A DNA stretch of 64,000 bases from Casuarina equisetifolia. Its lineage: Eukaryota > Streptophyta > Magnoliopsida > Fagales > Casuarinaceae. The notes below the pieces were generated by a model. It was not told the DNA's origin, did no database searches, and saw nothing but the letters and a program-made list of their open reading frames with translations. Made by a program: the position numbers and the translations under genes. Of the stretch, positions 48,155 to 61,117 are shown piece by piece (positions within the stretch are counted from its first letter, which is position 1; each line of letters starts with the position of its first letter). The stretch covers positions 18,210,021 through 18,274,020 of the forward strand of contig CM052362.1 of the NCBI GenBank assembly GCA_028551475.1. Reading direction: 5' to 3'.

Positions 48155-50767
48155 GTTTTCTCCACAAATCGTAAGTTTGAATGTTCTGTGTTGGTAATGA
48201 AACCAAAGACGCTTCTTTGGTCTTTGACTGTCTTTGTCTCTTTGGATCTTCTTTTGCTTCATGAATGTATTGGAAGAACTCAGAATACACAAAAGTATTC
48301 TTTAGAATGTAGTAGTGTAGCCGTTGGATCTGGTTTTCTCATTAATTAGCTTCATTTCAGCAGTTAAAAATGTTCCTTCTTTGCTGTTCTAGTGATTCAG
48401 AAATGGTGAAAATACAAAAGCATAAGAGGAACTCGCAGAAGCAGCACCTAACTGGGATCCGTCTGGCATGTTTAGAATCAATATGGCCAAATGAATTCAT
48501 TGCTCTGTGGTTTCAACAAAAAAATCCGTGGTAGGCACCATAGTCAAGCTATAATATGAACAGAGGAGGAGGGCTATAGAGAGATCGTTTGATTTTCTTG
48601 ACGTATGACGCACTTCGATTCAGCTGCAAATGATAACCACGAGTTAGGAACATGATGTTCAGGCCACACAAACCAATTTTTGTCCATAATGGTAGATGTT
48701 GACCCATGCAATGATTTATAACACGGGATTGATAGTAAGCTATGCTGATGATAATAATAGGCTTAAAAAATCCAATTTAAATGTTATTCCATGAGTTAAG
48801 AGGGCCAAAATTTATATTTAAATATTACTAAAAAATGATTTCTTCTTTTCACTTTGGGATATCTGTGATCGTTTCTTGGCCCTCCTGCCTCTCTTCATCT
48901 TGCTCACTTGTCTTGGCCCTATTCTGATGCTGATTGAACTTGTTACCGCTGTTAGTTCTGTGTTTCCAGGGAAGCTGCTATCCAAGAGAGTAGCATTTGG
49001 TTGGTTTTCCAGGACTTTGTCACAAAGCGACGACTTTGATGTTCCCTCCCACCTAACTTGCACATCCTCGTGAATGGTTGTCAAAGATTTTTATTTTTTA
49101 TTTTTTTTAATGGGTTAGTCTTCCAAAGGATATTATCGGTTTATTTTCTCCTTCGGTTGAAGTTTTAGTGTTCATATCTATTAAGACAAAATATAAAACT
49201 TAAGAAATAAGTTATTAATTTTTTACTTTATTTAATATCTTTATATTTTAAGTTAGATGTAGACCTTTTTGTATTATAAAATTTAATATGATATTAGAAT
49301 TTAAGATCTATATTAACACTTCAATGAATTTGGAAAAGCTCAAAATTTATGAAAAAACTGAACTGTAAAATAGTTTGAGTTGAACCATTATAATGAAAGG
49401 CATGTTAAATGAATAATATGGAATCATCTCACCTTAACATGTTAAATAATTTAGTAAAAATATATATTTAATATTTTACCTTATGCATTTTGTGATAGGC
49501 AATGGAATGAGTTATGGATTATAAAGAGACTAGCAAGAAATAACAATTGAAATTTTAGATATCTAAAGTTTTAGAAAGGTAAAGACTGAAAAATAAACTA
49601 CTAAAATGTAAATACAGTAATTTAAGTATAAGAATTTAAATAATTGGAATGTAAAAGAATAGAAAGTAAAAGCATAAAATTTAAAAAGCAAAGTTGGATA
49701 AAACGAAATTTTTTCTATTCTCAAAAGATTTTCTCCAATAGTTTTGACGACAATTGAAATAACAATAGATCTGAAATATTTAAAATCTAAGTATGGTGAG
49801 ATTTAGATCCCTCAAATCAAGAAAAATAAAACTAACCAAATTAATATCTTAACAAATTATGAATCTTATAAATAGTATGAATCTTGACAAGTATAGAAAC
49901 TTAAGGTAAATTAAACTTCTTCTGTTTGGGCTTAAATCCAATGAATTATGTTGTAACCTCAATTTTTTATCAAAGAATCAACAAAATTTGAGCTTTCTCG
50001 TTACCCTGGCCTTTGGGTATGTCCACATCACTACCTCTTTTGCTTATGGAGATATTTTTTAAAAAAAATATTGTCTCATACTTTATATGAAAGAACAAGT
50101 TAAATCCCATATGATAAATCTAAAATTTAAGTTGAATATCTATAATTCTCTATAAAATTTAACAACATCCAATATTATTTTGCATGGTAATATCTCTTAA
50201 CCTCAACGAAGCGGGCAGTTGGCATTAATCAATACTTTTCCTCATCAAAGTATATCCAAATATATGATAACACGTTTGCATAGAGTGGGTCAATAATGTC
50301 ATAATAAAATCAAACAGTTCCAACCATCCCAACTATTTAAAACTATTTCTCAATGCAAAATGTCTTCTTAAACTACATTAAGAGGTATGTACTACAGCAC
50401 ATTCGAGGAATATAAGGTCGGTGATGCAAGGTTGCTCTTTTACTTATACTGGCTGATCATGGGCAACCAAGCCCATGATCTTCATAGTTTTCTGACGAAG
50501 CCTCCTATGATCTGATGTTATCTCAGAAGTTGACCGACCAAGCAGCGCACGCCATAGAAGTCAAAACAGGGGGAAAACACGGAGAACAGTGATAAGTTGA
50601 AACAGAATCTGGAAATAGAAGTTTCTTCCATAGCTTTCCTTCTTCGAACCGGTCCGTTCCACACGCTTTGAATTGAGAATTATCTTCCTTCCTAAACTCA
50701 ACCTTGCCTTCCTTCCTCACCCAAATCCCTGAAACCGCGATCTGTCGCTACCTTTCTCGAAATCCAA
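48155..50767. other. AT-rich intergenic region, no gene seen
   Basis: About 2.6 kb. The 65-88 codon frames at 48818-49084 run on both strands through the same sequence and match nothing I know. The last 250 bp become GC-richer and hold the leader of the LUL gene. Confidence 0.5.
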
Positions 50768-53700
50768 ATGGGAATTTCGTTGGGTACCAATAAGAGAAGG
50801 AACAACCACTATCTTCATCCCCCGCCACCTCCTCACTACCTCTCTCCCTCTTCTTCCTCCGCTTCCTCTTCACAATATTACCACATAGAGCCCCCACCGC
50901 TCCCACTACCTCCGCCGCCGCAGCCCCCTCCCCCGCCCCCACATAATTATCTTCCTTATACTCCACCACCCCATCCTTATGCCACGCGCCCTCCTCCCCC
51001 GGCTCACTCCTACTACTACTCTGGTGGGTACAATTCCTCCGGTTACGCCAACTCTTTCTCCTCTCAATATGCTTACCGCCCTTATCAAGCCAATCTGCCT
51101 AACGGATGGTCGGCAGCCCGGCAGCCTGCGGGCCCGGTATTTGATCCGCCGCCGCGTTACGTCGAGCATCATAGCGCGAAGAAGGTGAGGAATGATGTGA
51201 ATGTGCACAAAGACACCTTGCGGCTCGTGGTCGATGAGCAGAACCCGGATCATCACCTGGTCTCTTTCGTTTTCGACGCCCTATATGATGGGAGGTGAGC
51301 AACTTAATTTTCCTTGTAGATATTTTATGCTTAAGATTAGTAAATGTTACCGTGTTCTGTCTTTTATTTGGTGCTGTTTAATGAATGTCGGTTGAGGTTT
51401 GGGTAACGATTGGTATGAGGGTTTCTAGGAAATTCATGAGTTAGGTTTTCGTTATGAAGTCAGATTTGAGACTATTGGCTTTGTTTGGTTGCTGAAAGAA
51501 TTACGAGGGCCGAAGATAATAGAAGTGAAATTTTGGATCTCAAAAGAGTCATTGTTTTTGAAACGGAGAATAATAGAGTTCCAATTCATTAGGATCAGTG
51601 GAACTAGTTAGCTTAGCTGAGTTGATGATTTTCGTTTGTAAGAAAAATAAGCAAATAGAAAAGATCAAACTAACCAGAACTAGTTGGCTTGCTAAGGAAA
51701 TGGTTGCCTTATTAATTTTCTTTTTCTTCCTCCAGTATTCTAACCAACCAAACAGATGAATGCTATGTGTTTTAATTTGGGAAGATAAATGAAAGGGAAA
51801 AGAAAATGAAGGGTAAAGAAGAGGAGCATTTTCAGGGCACCCAAACAAAGAAATAAAGAATCAACTTAGATGTAATGCAAGAATGAGTTTTAGGGATAAT
51901 GGGAATGCCACAACAAAAGTATTGTCTCCACTTGCATTTCTAGTGGGGTCTATATTTATTACATTCTATTAGTCTCTGGCTTCCACGAACAGATAGAACT
52001 GGAAGTGTTTGAAATGGAGAGACTGAAAAGCTTGCAGTTCAAGCTTGTGGTAGAGGAACCCCCGTACCTCCAGTAGGAAGTGTGTCTGGATGGGTTGTCC
52101 CTGGGAGCATTTGGGAGTTTCATTCAAGTGTTTGGGGGTTCCAGAATAAAACTTGGCCATGATTAGCCCAACACCGTCCAAGTAAATGGTTATGGCCTTG
52201 CTACACCATTGAAATTCACTTTTATGTTTCTTTCTGTTGTTGCATTGCTATAGTAAGATATCCACCATTTAAATTTATATGCACTTTTCTTAGAGTGTTC
52301 AAAGACAATTCCCACGATACATCAAAAGAATATTTGATTGCAAAATGCAGATTCAATTTGGGATTTCTTGAGGTTATTATCGCACCAATTCAGGGGGTCA
52401 TTATGATCCTGTTAGAAGTTTTGTTCTTCATTTATATATGCTATTCAAAAGCCTTTTAAGTTTTCTAGAATGATATATTGATGAATTTGAACATTTTGAC
52501 TTCTGCATGTATATATATATGTGCTGTGGAACAACGTTTCTGCCTAGTAGTAAACAACTGATTGCTAAATGACTTAAACTAAAAAACTGATTGTTATTCT
52601 GGTCTGCTGTGTTATGATACAATGATTGCTTCATATGAAGGCTGCATCTTTTGATAATTTTCTTGGTTTAAATTGAACTTTTGTTGTTTTGAGACTTTGA
52701 GTTATTGAAAGGAGCATAATCTTATTTATTTAGTTTGTTATAGTTGTTGAATGAATACAAAGATATTTTCTTTTGGGTCATGTATGTCAGTTATAACTAT
52801 CCATTCTTTGGATTTGTTAGAATGTAGATATTAAGTCCGGTGGTAGTATTGATTGTGGACTGAAAATTTAACCATAGATTCTCTAGAACTTGCCAGTTCA
52901 GGCTAAGTATGGAACAAGAAATATACCTTTCAGAATCGCCATGGCTTGGACCAAAAAAGTGGAAAACGTCTGTCCTGGTTACTTACCTCCAAACTTTGCA
53001 CCAGTGCTGCCCTAGACTAGCTGACAAATTAGTGGTCACTTGGGGCTATATCTGTGAAATGGGAATAGGCTCGGTCTTATTTTGTTGGCATAAGCTCTTC
53101 CAACTAAGCTAGTGGACACATACATTTTTCTTAAACTTTCTTTTCATCATCACTGACAGATAGGAAATCATGGGAGCTAAATATTGCATGATCGGATTTG
53201 TTTCATCCTCTGTACAAATAAAGGAATCATAGTGCAATCTGCATGTTAAGGGGTCTAATTTATAATAAACCAATGGTTTTTGCGATAGCATCCTCTTCTG
53301 CTATAGACAAAGGTTGGATGGTGCCATAAACAAGTTCAATCGCATTCAAGTGCATCATGGTGAAAGGTTTACCCTTTTTCTTTTCTTTTTTCTTTTTTAA
53401 TTTTAGAAAGAAGGTGTTAAAGTGACAATAGTTTCTGTCAAAAGGAAGCATGATCGGTAACTGTCTAGCTTAACATATTACACACAGTGGGTAACTTCTA
53501 GCCTTGTCCTTGCCAAGCTTACTTGTGGTATAATACACTGTAAAGGTTTCTTGTGTCCCAAACAAGGTACTTGAAAGATAGAATGATAAAACGGTAAAAT
53601 CTGTAACTTGACATTTTCTCAGTCTGGACCTTGAATTTTTTAGGCAATTTCCAGTACCAAAATAGTCTAAGTTCTTTGAATATTATTTGAAGTTGAAAGC

Positions 53701-55232
53701 AGTGAGGTTTGGAGCTGCATAAACGACATGATGACAATAAATGTTTTGATGTAAAGCTGCATTTACATGGTTGAGTGATTATATGGGTAGAATTTCAGTA
53801 ACAGAAAATCTCATTTGTTTTCAATAAGAGTTGCTGGCGCCATGACCGTATTGTGTATCTAATTTTTTTTTTTCTGACTTTTGCTCTCTTATTGACAGCA
53901 TCACTATTTTCTACTTTGCCAAGGAAGAGGCGAACTGTGGGTTTGTTCCAATACTTCCTGATGCCTTTATGCCTTTGAGAATCCCCTTTCAGAAAGGGCA
54001 TGGCCAGAAATTTTGTCAGGCTTCAGGAACAGGCATTGACTTAGGCTTCTTTGAGTTGGATGATCTCTCAAAACCATCTCCAGGAGAAGATGTATTTCCT
54101 TTAGTAATATCTGCTGAAACATGCTCGCCATCTCATTCTACAGAAGAGCATCTTGGTGAGCCTGTGCCCTATACAAACCCTCATATGCAGATTACTCAGG
54201 CTATTCTAGAGAAGAAAAATGATGAACCTTTCCACGTGAGAGTTATTAGGCAAATACTATGGATTGATGGGATCCGCTATGAGCTTCGTGAGATATATGG
54301 AATAGGAAGCTCAGTAGCAGAAAGCTTTGACGACAATGACTCAGGGAAGGAGTGCGTGATATGCATGACCGAACCTAAGAATACAGCTATATTACCTTGC
54401 CGACATATGGTGAGAATTACATATGTTTTTTCTTAATTACATTAAAATGTGATAGTCAGTGATCAATGAGAAACTACATACTATTACTGCTGTACTCATA
54501 ATTGCTAAAGCGATAGGATGTTGGTACTGATCATCAGCAACCCTCAAGTTTTTTATGCTTGACAAAAATCTAGTGTGCATGATTTGACTGAAGCATGTGA
54601 GCTTCAGCCTTTCGATCATCTGTGTTTCTTGATTGGATTCCATGCGGAATCACTGCAAACCAACCAAGTTCTTGTTGGCTCCGAATTGTTCAAGTCAATT
54701 CCAAGCACATGAAGAGAGGAAGAATATTGAAGTTCGCATCATTCATATGATGTCTCGCTTTGGTTATTTTCTACATTTCCATTTTCTGTCGAAGTGTTTT
54801 GAATTTTGTGGATCTATGTCTTCAACTGTATGTGGGCATAGCACAACTCACTCACGCTCAAAGGGTCCATGAGTAAGGAATTTTCTAGAGGCAATACATA
54901 GAAATATACAAAATCAATGTTGCTAGTAATGCATGCTATTTGTGGCGATATCCCTCTTTCTAGAGGTAAAATCTGTTTTTACAAATGTTTAGTCGGTGGG
55001 TAACAGTTTTGATTTCTTTTGTACCATGAGCTGGGGTAAAATTTTCTTTTTTCTTTTACTTTTTTATTAAAAGTGTTTATTTGCTTTGTTCTGAAGTTTG
55101 AATCTGGTGTCTTTCCAGTGTCTGTGCAGCGAATGTGCAAAAGCATTGAGACTTCAGTCAAACAAGTGCCCCATATGCCGTCAACCTATTGAGGAACTTC
55201 TAGAGATCAAGATAAAGAATGGTGATCAGTAA
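50768..55232 (+). CDS. LOG2-like (LUL) RING-type E3 ubiquitin ligase
   Basis: Three exons with matching phases: 50768-51294, 53899-54409 and 55119-55232, giving 383 residues. The N-terminus [13 protein letters not shown] has Gly2 and nearby Ser/Lys, a typical N-myristoylation signal of LUL proteins. A Pro/Tyr-rich disordered region spans residues 15-115. The DAR2-type domain follows ([96 protein letters not shown]). The C-terminal C3HC4 RING is CVICM ... PCRHMCLCSEC ... CPICRQPI, with the His and all Cys present. It transfers ubiquitin from an E2 to targets at membranes; family members act in amino-acid export and stress signalling. Gene order suggests LUL3 (At5g19080, recalled), while the MGISL start also fits LUL4, so no symbol is given. 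Intron 1 is 2.6 kb. Confidence 0.94.
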
Positions 55233-56940
55233 CAGATCCTTTTCTTCACACTAAAGATGGGTTGCATGGTATGGCTATCAACTTTTTCTTTTTCACATGT
55301 ATGTGTTATCAGTATATCTCTCTATGTATATTTTTCTTTGTATATTATAAAAATAGCCAGAATTTGATTGTCACCTGAGGCTTTATTAACGTGCAGTGCA
55401 TGTGTTTCTGAATCTGAATCTGTAAGGATCTGCGGGTCTTGGTTACAGACCATTTGTCTACATCTTACAAAGATTCTTTTGGTGTCTTTTATTTTTTTGC
55501 AAAGCACGATAAAGGGTATGATTATATGATGTGCGTTGTTTATAGAATAAAGCTTGTGGGAAGTTCAGCAAATTTTTTCTTCATTGTAACGTATCTCAAC
55601 AGCAAGGCATATCATGTCTGGCAACCCAACGAACCCAGGGAAGAAAAAAAGAAGATTCGGACACTGTTGTTTGATCTCTTAAAGTTTTCAAGGTCTACAT
55701 GACATACTTTCGAAGGGTAAATTCTCATCCACTTCAAGTCCTTTACCCTTTGTGGGGGCCAAAAAAAAAAAAATGTAGCTCTGCCTCGTATTGCTGCCCC
55801 TCTCTGATTGAACCTTTTTTATCCGTACATCCAAGGATTATCGAGTGGGTATGAGAGTGAAAAAGCATGAAAGTGTTACACTTTGAGGCTTACTGGATGA
55901 GCATTCTAGGTCTAGCGCGAGTGCCTTTTTCCTCCTGGCTAACAGCCAAATGAGAGGCCAGAGAGGAAATATTTGCAATAGAAGTTACGTATAAGTGGGA
56001 CAAACCAAGAATCTGGGCGTTGAAAGGAACCTTGCTGATACAAAAAAAAATTGCCTGCAATAAAATGAATAATTCATTGTATGTTATTGGACACCCCTTT
56101 GTTTGTGACCTGTCTGATCTTTTTTGCTTGGTAGCTGGGGTCAGCATCAATGGTTTTGCTTCCAGTGTGCTAATAGTCACTTTTTCTGCTTACTTTTGCT
56201 GAAATTATGTTCATCCTGTGGAACTAGAAATATCTTGGGGCTGCTGTTTTGGTGTTCTGCACCTTGTATGCTGTCATTGTTGAGAAGTTGACAGAAAATT
56301 GGACTTGACTGCATTGTCTTTTGCGCATGTATAATGTTTACTTCCCTAAAATTTAAAAAAAGTGATGGGTTGATTCATGGCTACATCCCACCAGGGCTGT
56401 CTCTTTGCTGTTAATCTAAGCATTAGCCAATTCACCTGTTGATTTTGTTGCACTATAGGCATAGGTCTCAGTGAATGTTGCTTGCACTTGCGGAAGCACA
56501 AGTTTCTTAAGGCATCACCAATTGTATTTGTAATGTTAAACACATGGGTGTATAACACATTTTGCTTCTGTGACTGTATATGTACTTTTCTGTCAGGGTG
56601 GGTTTTGGCAAATGGTTTTCATCCTGAACCCCTCCCAACCACCGATTCCTTTTTACTTGTAGTTGCTTTTTTCTTTCATTTCTGAATCCAGACGCTCCAA
56701 GTTGACGTGATTGCTGGTTAATCTAGTAGAAAAGCTTAACTTCTATTAGTTACATGTGCCTCTCATAGGCAACCTGAACCATTTGGACTCTTGGGTGCTT
56801 GTGGTTTTAAATTTTTCAGGGTGGCATTGTGAAAAATGGACCCCCCAAGATGAGGTTTATAGTTTTGGATGGGTGTAAACAATAAAAATCTGGGCTTTCT
56901 TTGGCAATAAGGGACCCCCCCACCCCAACCCTTATTGTTA
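55233..56940. other. Spacer downstream of the LUL gene, no gene seen
   Basis: Contains the LUL 3' UTR and AT-rich sequence with only short open frames. Confidence 0.5.
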
Positions 56941-58760
56941 AGGACCCATGTGGCGTTCACGTGATGGCTTTGCGTGGCCCCTCAAGTCATTCCCTCTTAA
57001 GAACCCTAAGAGACAAAAGAGATGTAAAATCAAGTTCCTTATAAAGCTAGGCCTCTTACAAATCAAGCAAATTACTCTGGGGAAACCTAGTTGCGATTGC
57101 TTTGCTACTAACTCTACAATTCGAGATGAATGCTATCGTCCTGAAGAAGCTTCATTTGGTTTTGAGAAAACGGAATAAACAAATCTAGCGGCTGGCGTTC
57201 TACAACTTTGTGTCTATTGAGACAATATCTTTTTGTAATCCGGGAAGAAAAGCAATTTTGTTCAAGTCCTTTGCCACCATTCAAATGCCTTTCTACAGGT
57301 AAAGCGAGGAGTTCAAAGAGAAAAGAAAACCAAAGGGGAAGAAAGTCACAAGGGTTCCGTCAAGGTTTAGGCTTTTGAGAAGGAAGACAATAATTTGCTT
57401 ACAAAAGAAGGTGTCGGGTTGTAGAGAAAACATCCGATACAAACATGATTCATCTGCACCTAAAGTGCTAGGTTGCTTTCTTTTTCCCATTTTCTAATAA
57501 AGTGGGAAACGATTTAACTAGAAGTGCTGTGGCTTGTCTAACCGGAGCTACTCGACTTGCTTTCTTTGTAAAAGCCCATGCCCCGGCAATTACTAGCCCC
57601 TATCTATCTAACACCGAAAGAGTAGTAACCGGTAGCTCAATCTTCTCAGGTCCCATGGACCCCTGGGATGAAGAGGAAAAATGTCTGAGGTAATCTATGG
57701 GGGGTGAAGGATTCTCCTTCCAGCTATACTTTCCTAGCTAACCTGAATAATGCACTTCAGTTGACCCAACTTTCACCCAGATACGCCACTCTTCCTTTTC
57801 AAAAGAAATTTACCTCAATTGGGGAGGAATAAAAATCTGAGAAAGATTTATGGGATCCAAACCAATAACTTGCTTGGTTTGGCAACAAATAAACAATTTA
57901 TCTTACGCAGTAAATGCCAAAGCTTTCCCTCCTCCCTTTCAATTTCAACAATGAGGAAAACCCGACCGGCCGAGTACTTCAATTCATGATTACGCGTGCT
58001 ACCCACAGAATGCATTGCTTTTCTTTGATCAAGTGTAGTTGACCCATATAATCATCAGATCTGCTTTCATTGTGCTTGGAATCTGGGCTGAGATGAAGAA
58101 AGCTCAAATGTCTCTGTGCAGGAGAGGAGTGCTTTTAACGCTTCCAATTACTTTGGTTACCGGAGTAATTATGATTTAGGCGGATTACCATTGGAATTAC
58201 TTGGTTCTAAGATGCACATTTCTTGCTATATTTTACACTAAAATCTGTCTACTTTTTGGTACTGACTGTCAAAGAATTGTGACAAGTATGAACACTTTGC
58301 TGCAAGGTGCATCTGTTCGAGTCCTTATTCAGCAAGGGGCCGCAAACAAACCAAGAGAAGAACCCATGTGCGAGGGGTCCAATCGGGTCGGAAAGTTGAT
58401 CCGAAGGGAGCGGTAATTTTTGGTAATCCAGGAGGGGTAATGTGGAAACGAAAACCAGTAGGGTAAAGGAATAATTTGCCAGCCACACCAGGCTCCAATA
58501 AATGATCGTATTTATTGTACCCGCCCCAAACTCGACAGGGTTCATTCACATCTGCTGATAATAATTAACCGAGATTTGATAACCAAACTGAAAGTTTTCA
58601 GTCTGACCCTTTTTTACACTTTTCCTCCTCAGTCCACTTACATAACCCACCTGGTGAAGCCAAGCCCCTCAGGAGGCACAACACCGACGCTTACTTATAA
58701 GGCTTTTTAAACCAAGCCAAAATACGTTCACATGTTTCCATAGCAGCTTTGGAAGTTACT
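56941..58760. other. Segment with organelle-like composition (possible NUMT or degraded insertion)
   Basis: Sequence character changes here: more balanced base composition, frequent phrases such as ccatgccccggcaattac, cgaccggccgagtacttc and gaagggagcggtaa, and overlapping open frames on both strands at 58200-58550 that match no nuclear family I know. This resembles plant mitochondrial non-coding DNA. No organelle gene is recognised, so the assignment is tentative. Confidence 0.3.
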
Positions 58761-59204
58761 CTCTTCATATATAAGAAGCTGTGGTGGGATATGGTAAGAA
58801 AGGTATACTGATTTTATAAAAGGCCTTAAAAGAAAGAGTGAATAGCCTTAGAGCACCGGTCTCTCCCAAAGATTTCCATTTGCCTCTCCGTTTTCTCTCT
58901 CTCTATATCTCTCTCTCTCTCTCTCTCTCCTTTTCTCACCCTGAAATAGAGGAAGCAGAGTTATCCTGAGAAGTTTAATGTGCACCCACCGCTTCTGAGC
59001 CTTTCTTTCGCACACATTTCAAGACTGAGAATTGTTGTTGGGTCTTCAACTTCGTCTGCTCAGAAAGCCAGACTCATTTCTTTTCTCTCATTTCCCTCTT
59101 GAGTTTGCTTTGGAAACGCCCAAAACAGAGAAACAGAGGAGAACCCAACCATTTTTCTCTTTCCATTCTTGTAACCTTCTGTTTGTTCCGTTTGAGTGGA
59201 AGCC
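58761..59204 (+). promoter_or_regulatory. Promoter and CT-rich 5' leader of the HIPP gene
   Basis: A (CT)n tract at 58893-58930 is followed by a leader rich in C and T up to the ATG at 59205 (agccATGag, a good context). CT tracts near transcription starts are common in plants. No TATA box was assigned with confidence. Confidence 0.5.
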
Positions 59205-59980
59205 ATGAGTAAAGAAGAGTTTATGAAGATCCAGGTACTCTTTCACTCATCCACTGTATCCACTTCTTCTTCTTCTTTCCCTTCAATGACTCTGCTTCAT
59301 TCTAAAAAGAAAGGGGAAAAAAAGGCGTTTATTTCTTGTTTGAGTGCATTGCACTCTTGTTCCTTTAAATGAGCGGCCATTTCTTGTGACAAGCTTAGTA
59401 TCTTCTTTCCTTTTTGAATGATATCCCACTTCACTATATGTTTGTGCTTTGGGTTGCTTGTGCCTGCAGAAATGTGTTCTCAAAGTAAACATACACTGTG
59501 ATGGATGTAAGCAGAAAGTGAAGAAGATCTTGCAAAAAATTGACGGTATCATTTCATTTTTCTCTCCCACCATAAACTTGCATATTCCTGTGCGGCTGTG
59601 TCCTTTATATCCAAAATTTTTGACTTTTCATCTGTGAAGCTGAAATTTTGCTTTTAAAAAAAAAAAATTGCTTGTAATTAATGGGCCAGTTCCCTTACCA
59701 TTTGCCAGGAGTTTACACCACCGACATAGATGCAGAGCAGGGAAGGGTGACGGTCACTGGGAATATAGACCCAGCAGTTCTTGTCAAGAAACTTACTAAG
59801 TCAGGTAAGCATGCAGAGCTCTGGGGTGCTCCTAAGGCCAACAATCAGAACCAGAACCTGGCGAACCAGTTCAAGAACATGCAAATTGAAAATGGAAAAG
59901 GCGGAAACAACAAAGGTCAGAAGGGTGGTGGTAATAACCAGCCCAAGGGTGTTCAACAAAACCAGCAGCAGCAGCAACAG

Positions 59981-60018
<38 letters not shown>

Positions 60019-61117
60019 GCAGCAGCAACAACATCTTCAGCAGCTTCAGCAGCAACAACAATTACAGCAGCATCTTCAACATCTTCAACAACTTCAACAA
60101 CTTCAGCAGATGAAAGGCCTTCAAGGTCTGAATCTGCCCCAACTCAAGGACTTGAAAATGCCCCAGAACCCAGGCCAGAAGACAGTGAAGTTCGAAACGC
60201 CCGACGAGGATGATGAGTTTGATGATGACGATGAGGACTTTGGTGATGATGATTTTGACGATGAAGACCTAGACGATGACTTGGATGATCCCCATCATCC
60301 CCTCAATAAGATGAAATCTTTGGTGGGTAATGGTCAGAAGCCTAACGGGATGATGATGGATGGAATGATGCATGGGAATAACCCACAGCTCATGAGTGCC
60401 CAGAAGGGTGGGCATGGAGGGGGCAATGGTAAAAAAGGCGGTGGCGGTGGTGGAGCGGTGCCTATTCAGGTAAATGGTAATGGAGGTAACCCCCAGAATG
60501 GTAATGGAGGAAAGAAAGGTGGTGGTGGAGGTAACCCCCAGAACCAAGGTGGTGGTGGTGGCAAAAACGGTGGTAAAAATGCTGGTGGTAACGCTGGTGG
60601 TGGGCCAAACAATAAAAATGGTCACCATGGTGGTAATGGCGGTGGTGCTAGTGGAAACCACAGCAATGGCAACGTGGTTAGGAAGAATGATGGGCTTCCC
60701 CCCATGAGCAATAATGGGTTGCATAACATGGGGGGTCCTCATGGTATGGGTGGAGGAAACGCGGGTCATATAGGCAACATGAGCATCCCTATGGGACAAA
60801 TGGGTAATATCCCAGCCGTTCAAGGCCTGCCGGCGAGCGCCATGAACAGCGGTGGTGGGGCATATTTCCAAGGGGCTGGACCGGAGGCGATGCCTGGCAA
60901 TCCATACCACCCACAGCAGCAGCAGTACCTGGCAGCAATGATGAACCAGCAGCGTGCAATGGGGAATGAAAGATTCCAACCTATGATGTATGCCAGGCCT
61001 CCTCCAGCAGTCAATTACATGCCCCCATACCCATACCCATACCCATACCCTCCTCCACAGGATTCGTATACCCACTTCTTTAGTGACGAGAACACCTCAA
61101 GTTGTAATGTGATGTGA
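59205..61117 (+). CDS. Heavy-metal-associated isoprenylated plant protein (HIPP), long low-complexity form
   Basis: Three exons with consistent phases: 59205-59234 ([10 protein letters not shown]), 59470-59545 and 59709-61117, giving 504 residues. The HMA domain spans about residues 10-70 ([19 protein letters not shown], then [19 protein letters not shown] and [15 protein letters not shown]), with metal-binding Cys20 and Cys23 in HCDGC. A Gln-rich tract (about residues 118-170), an acidic Asp-rich block ([20 protein letters not shown]), a long Gly/Asn-rich region and a Met/Pro/Tyr-rich tail follow. The protein ends CNVM, a CaaX box whose Cys501 can be isoprenylated. HIPPs bind metals or act as membrane-tethered partners in stress responses. 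Position and layout match At5g19090 (recalled). A frame beginning inside intron 2 (59681) is a truncated view of the same gene. Confidence 0.93.
59961..60112 (+). repeat. CAG/CAA repeat encoding poly-Gln
   Basis: A mixed CAG/CAA tract codes for over 20 Gln in a row and then Gln with Leu and His. The mix of codons should slow expansion compared with pure CAG. Open frames in the other phases are artefacts of the repeat. Confidence 0.9.

Noticed and set aside
52909-53112. 67-codon frame in the large LUL intron
   Set aside because: No family resemblance, and the LUL exons on either side join in phase without it.
58308-58326. ctgttcgagtcc, resembling a tRNA T-loop
   Set aside because: The flanking bases cannot form the T-arm stem and no acceptor or anticodon arm was found.
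59781-60113. 110-codon plus-strand frame with poly-Ser/Asn
   Set aside because: It is another phase of the CAG/CAA repeat in the HIPP gene.
60269-61075. 268-codon minus-strand frame opposite the HIPP gene
   Set aside because: It is the antisense shadow of the repetitive Gly/Asn/Met-rich HIPP exon and has no domain of its own.
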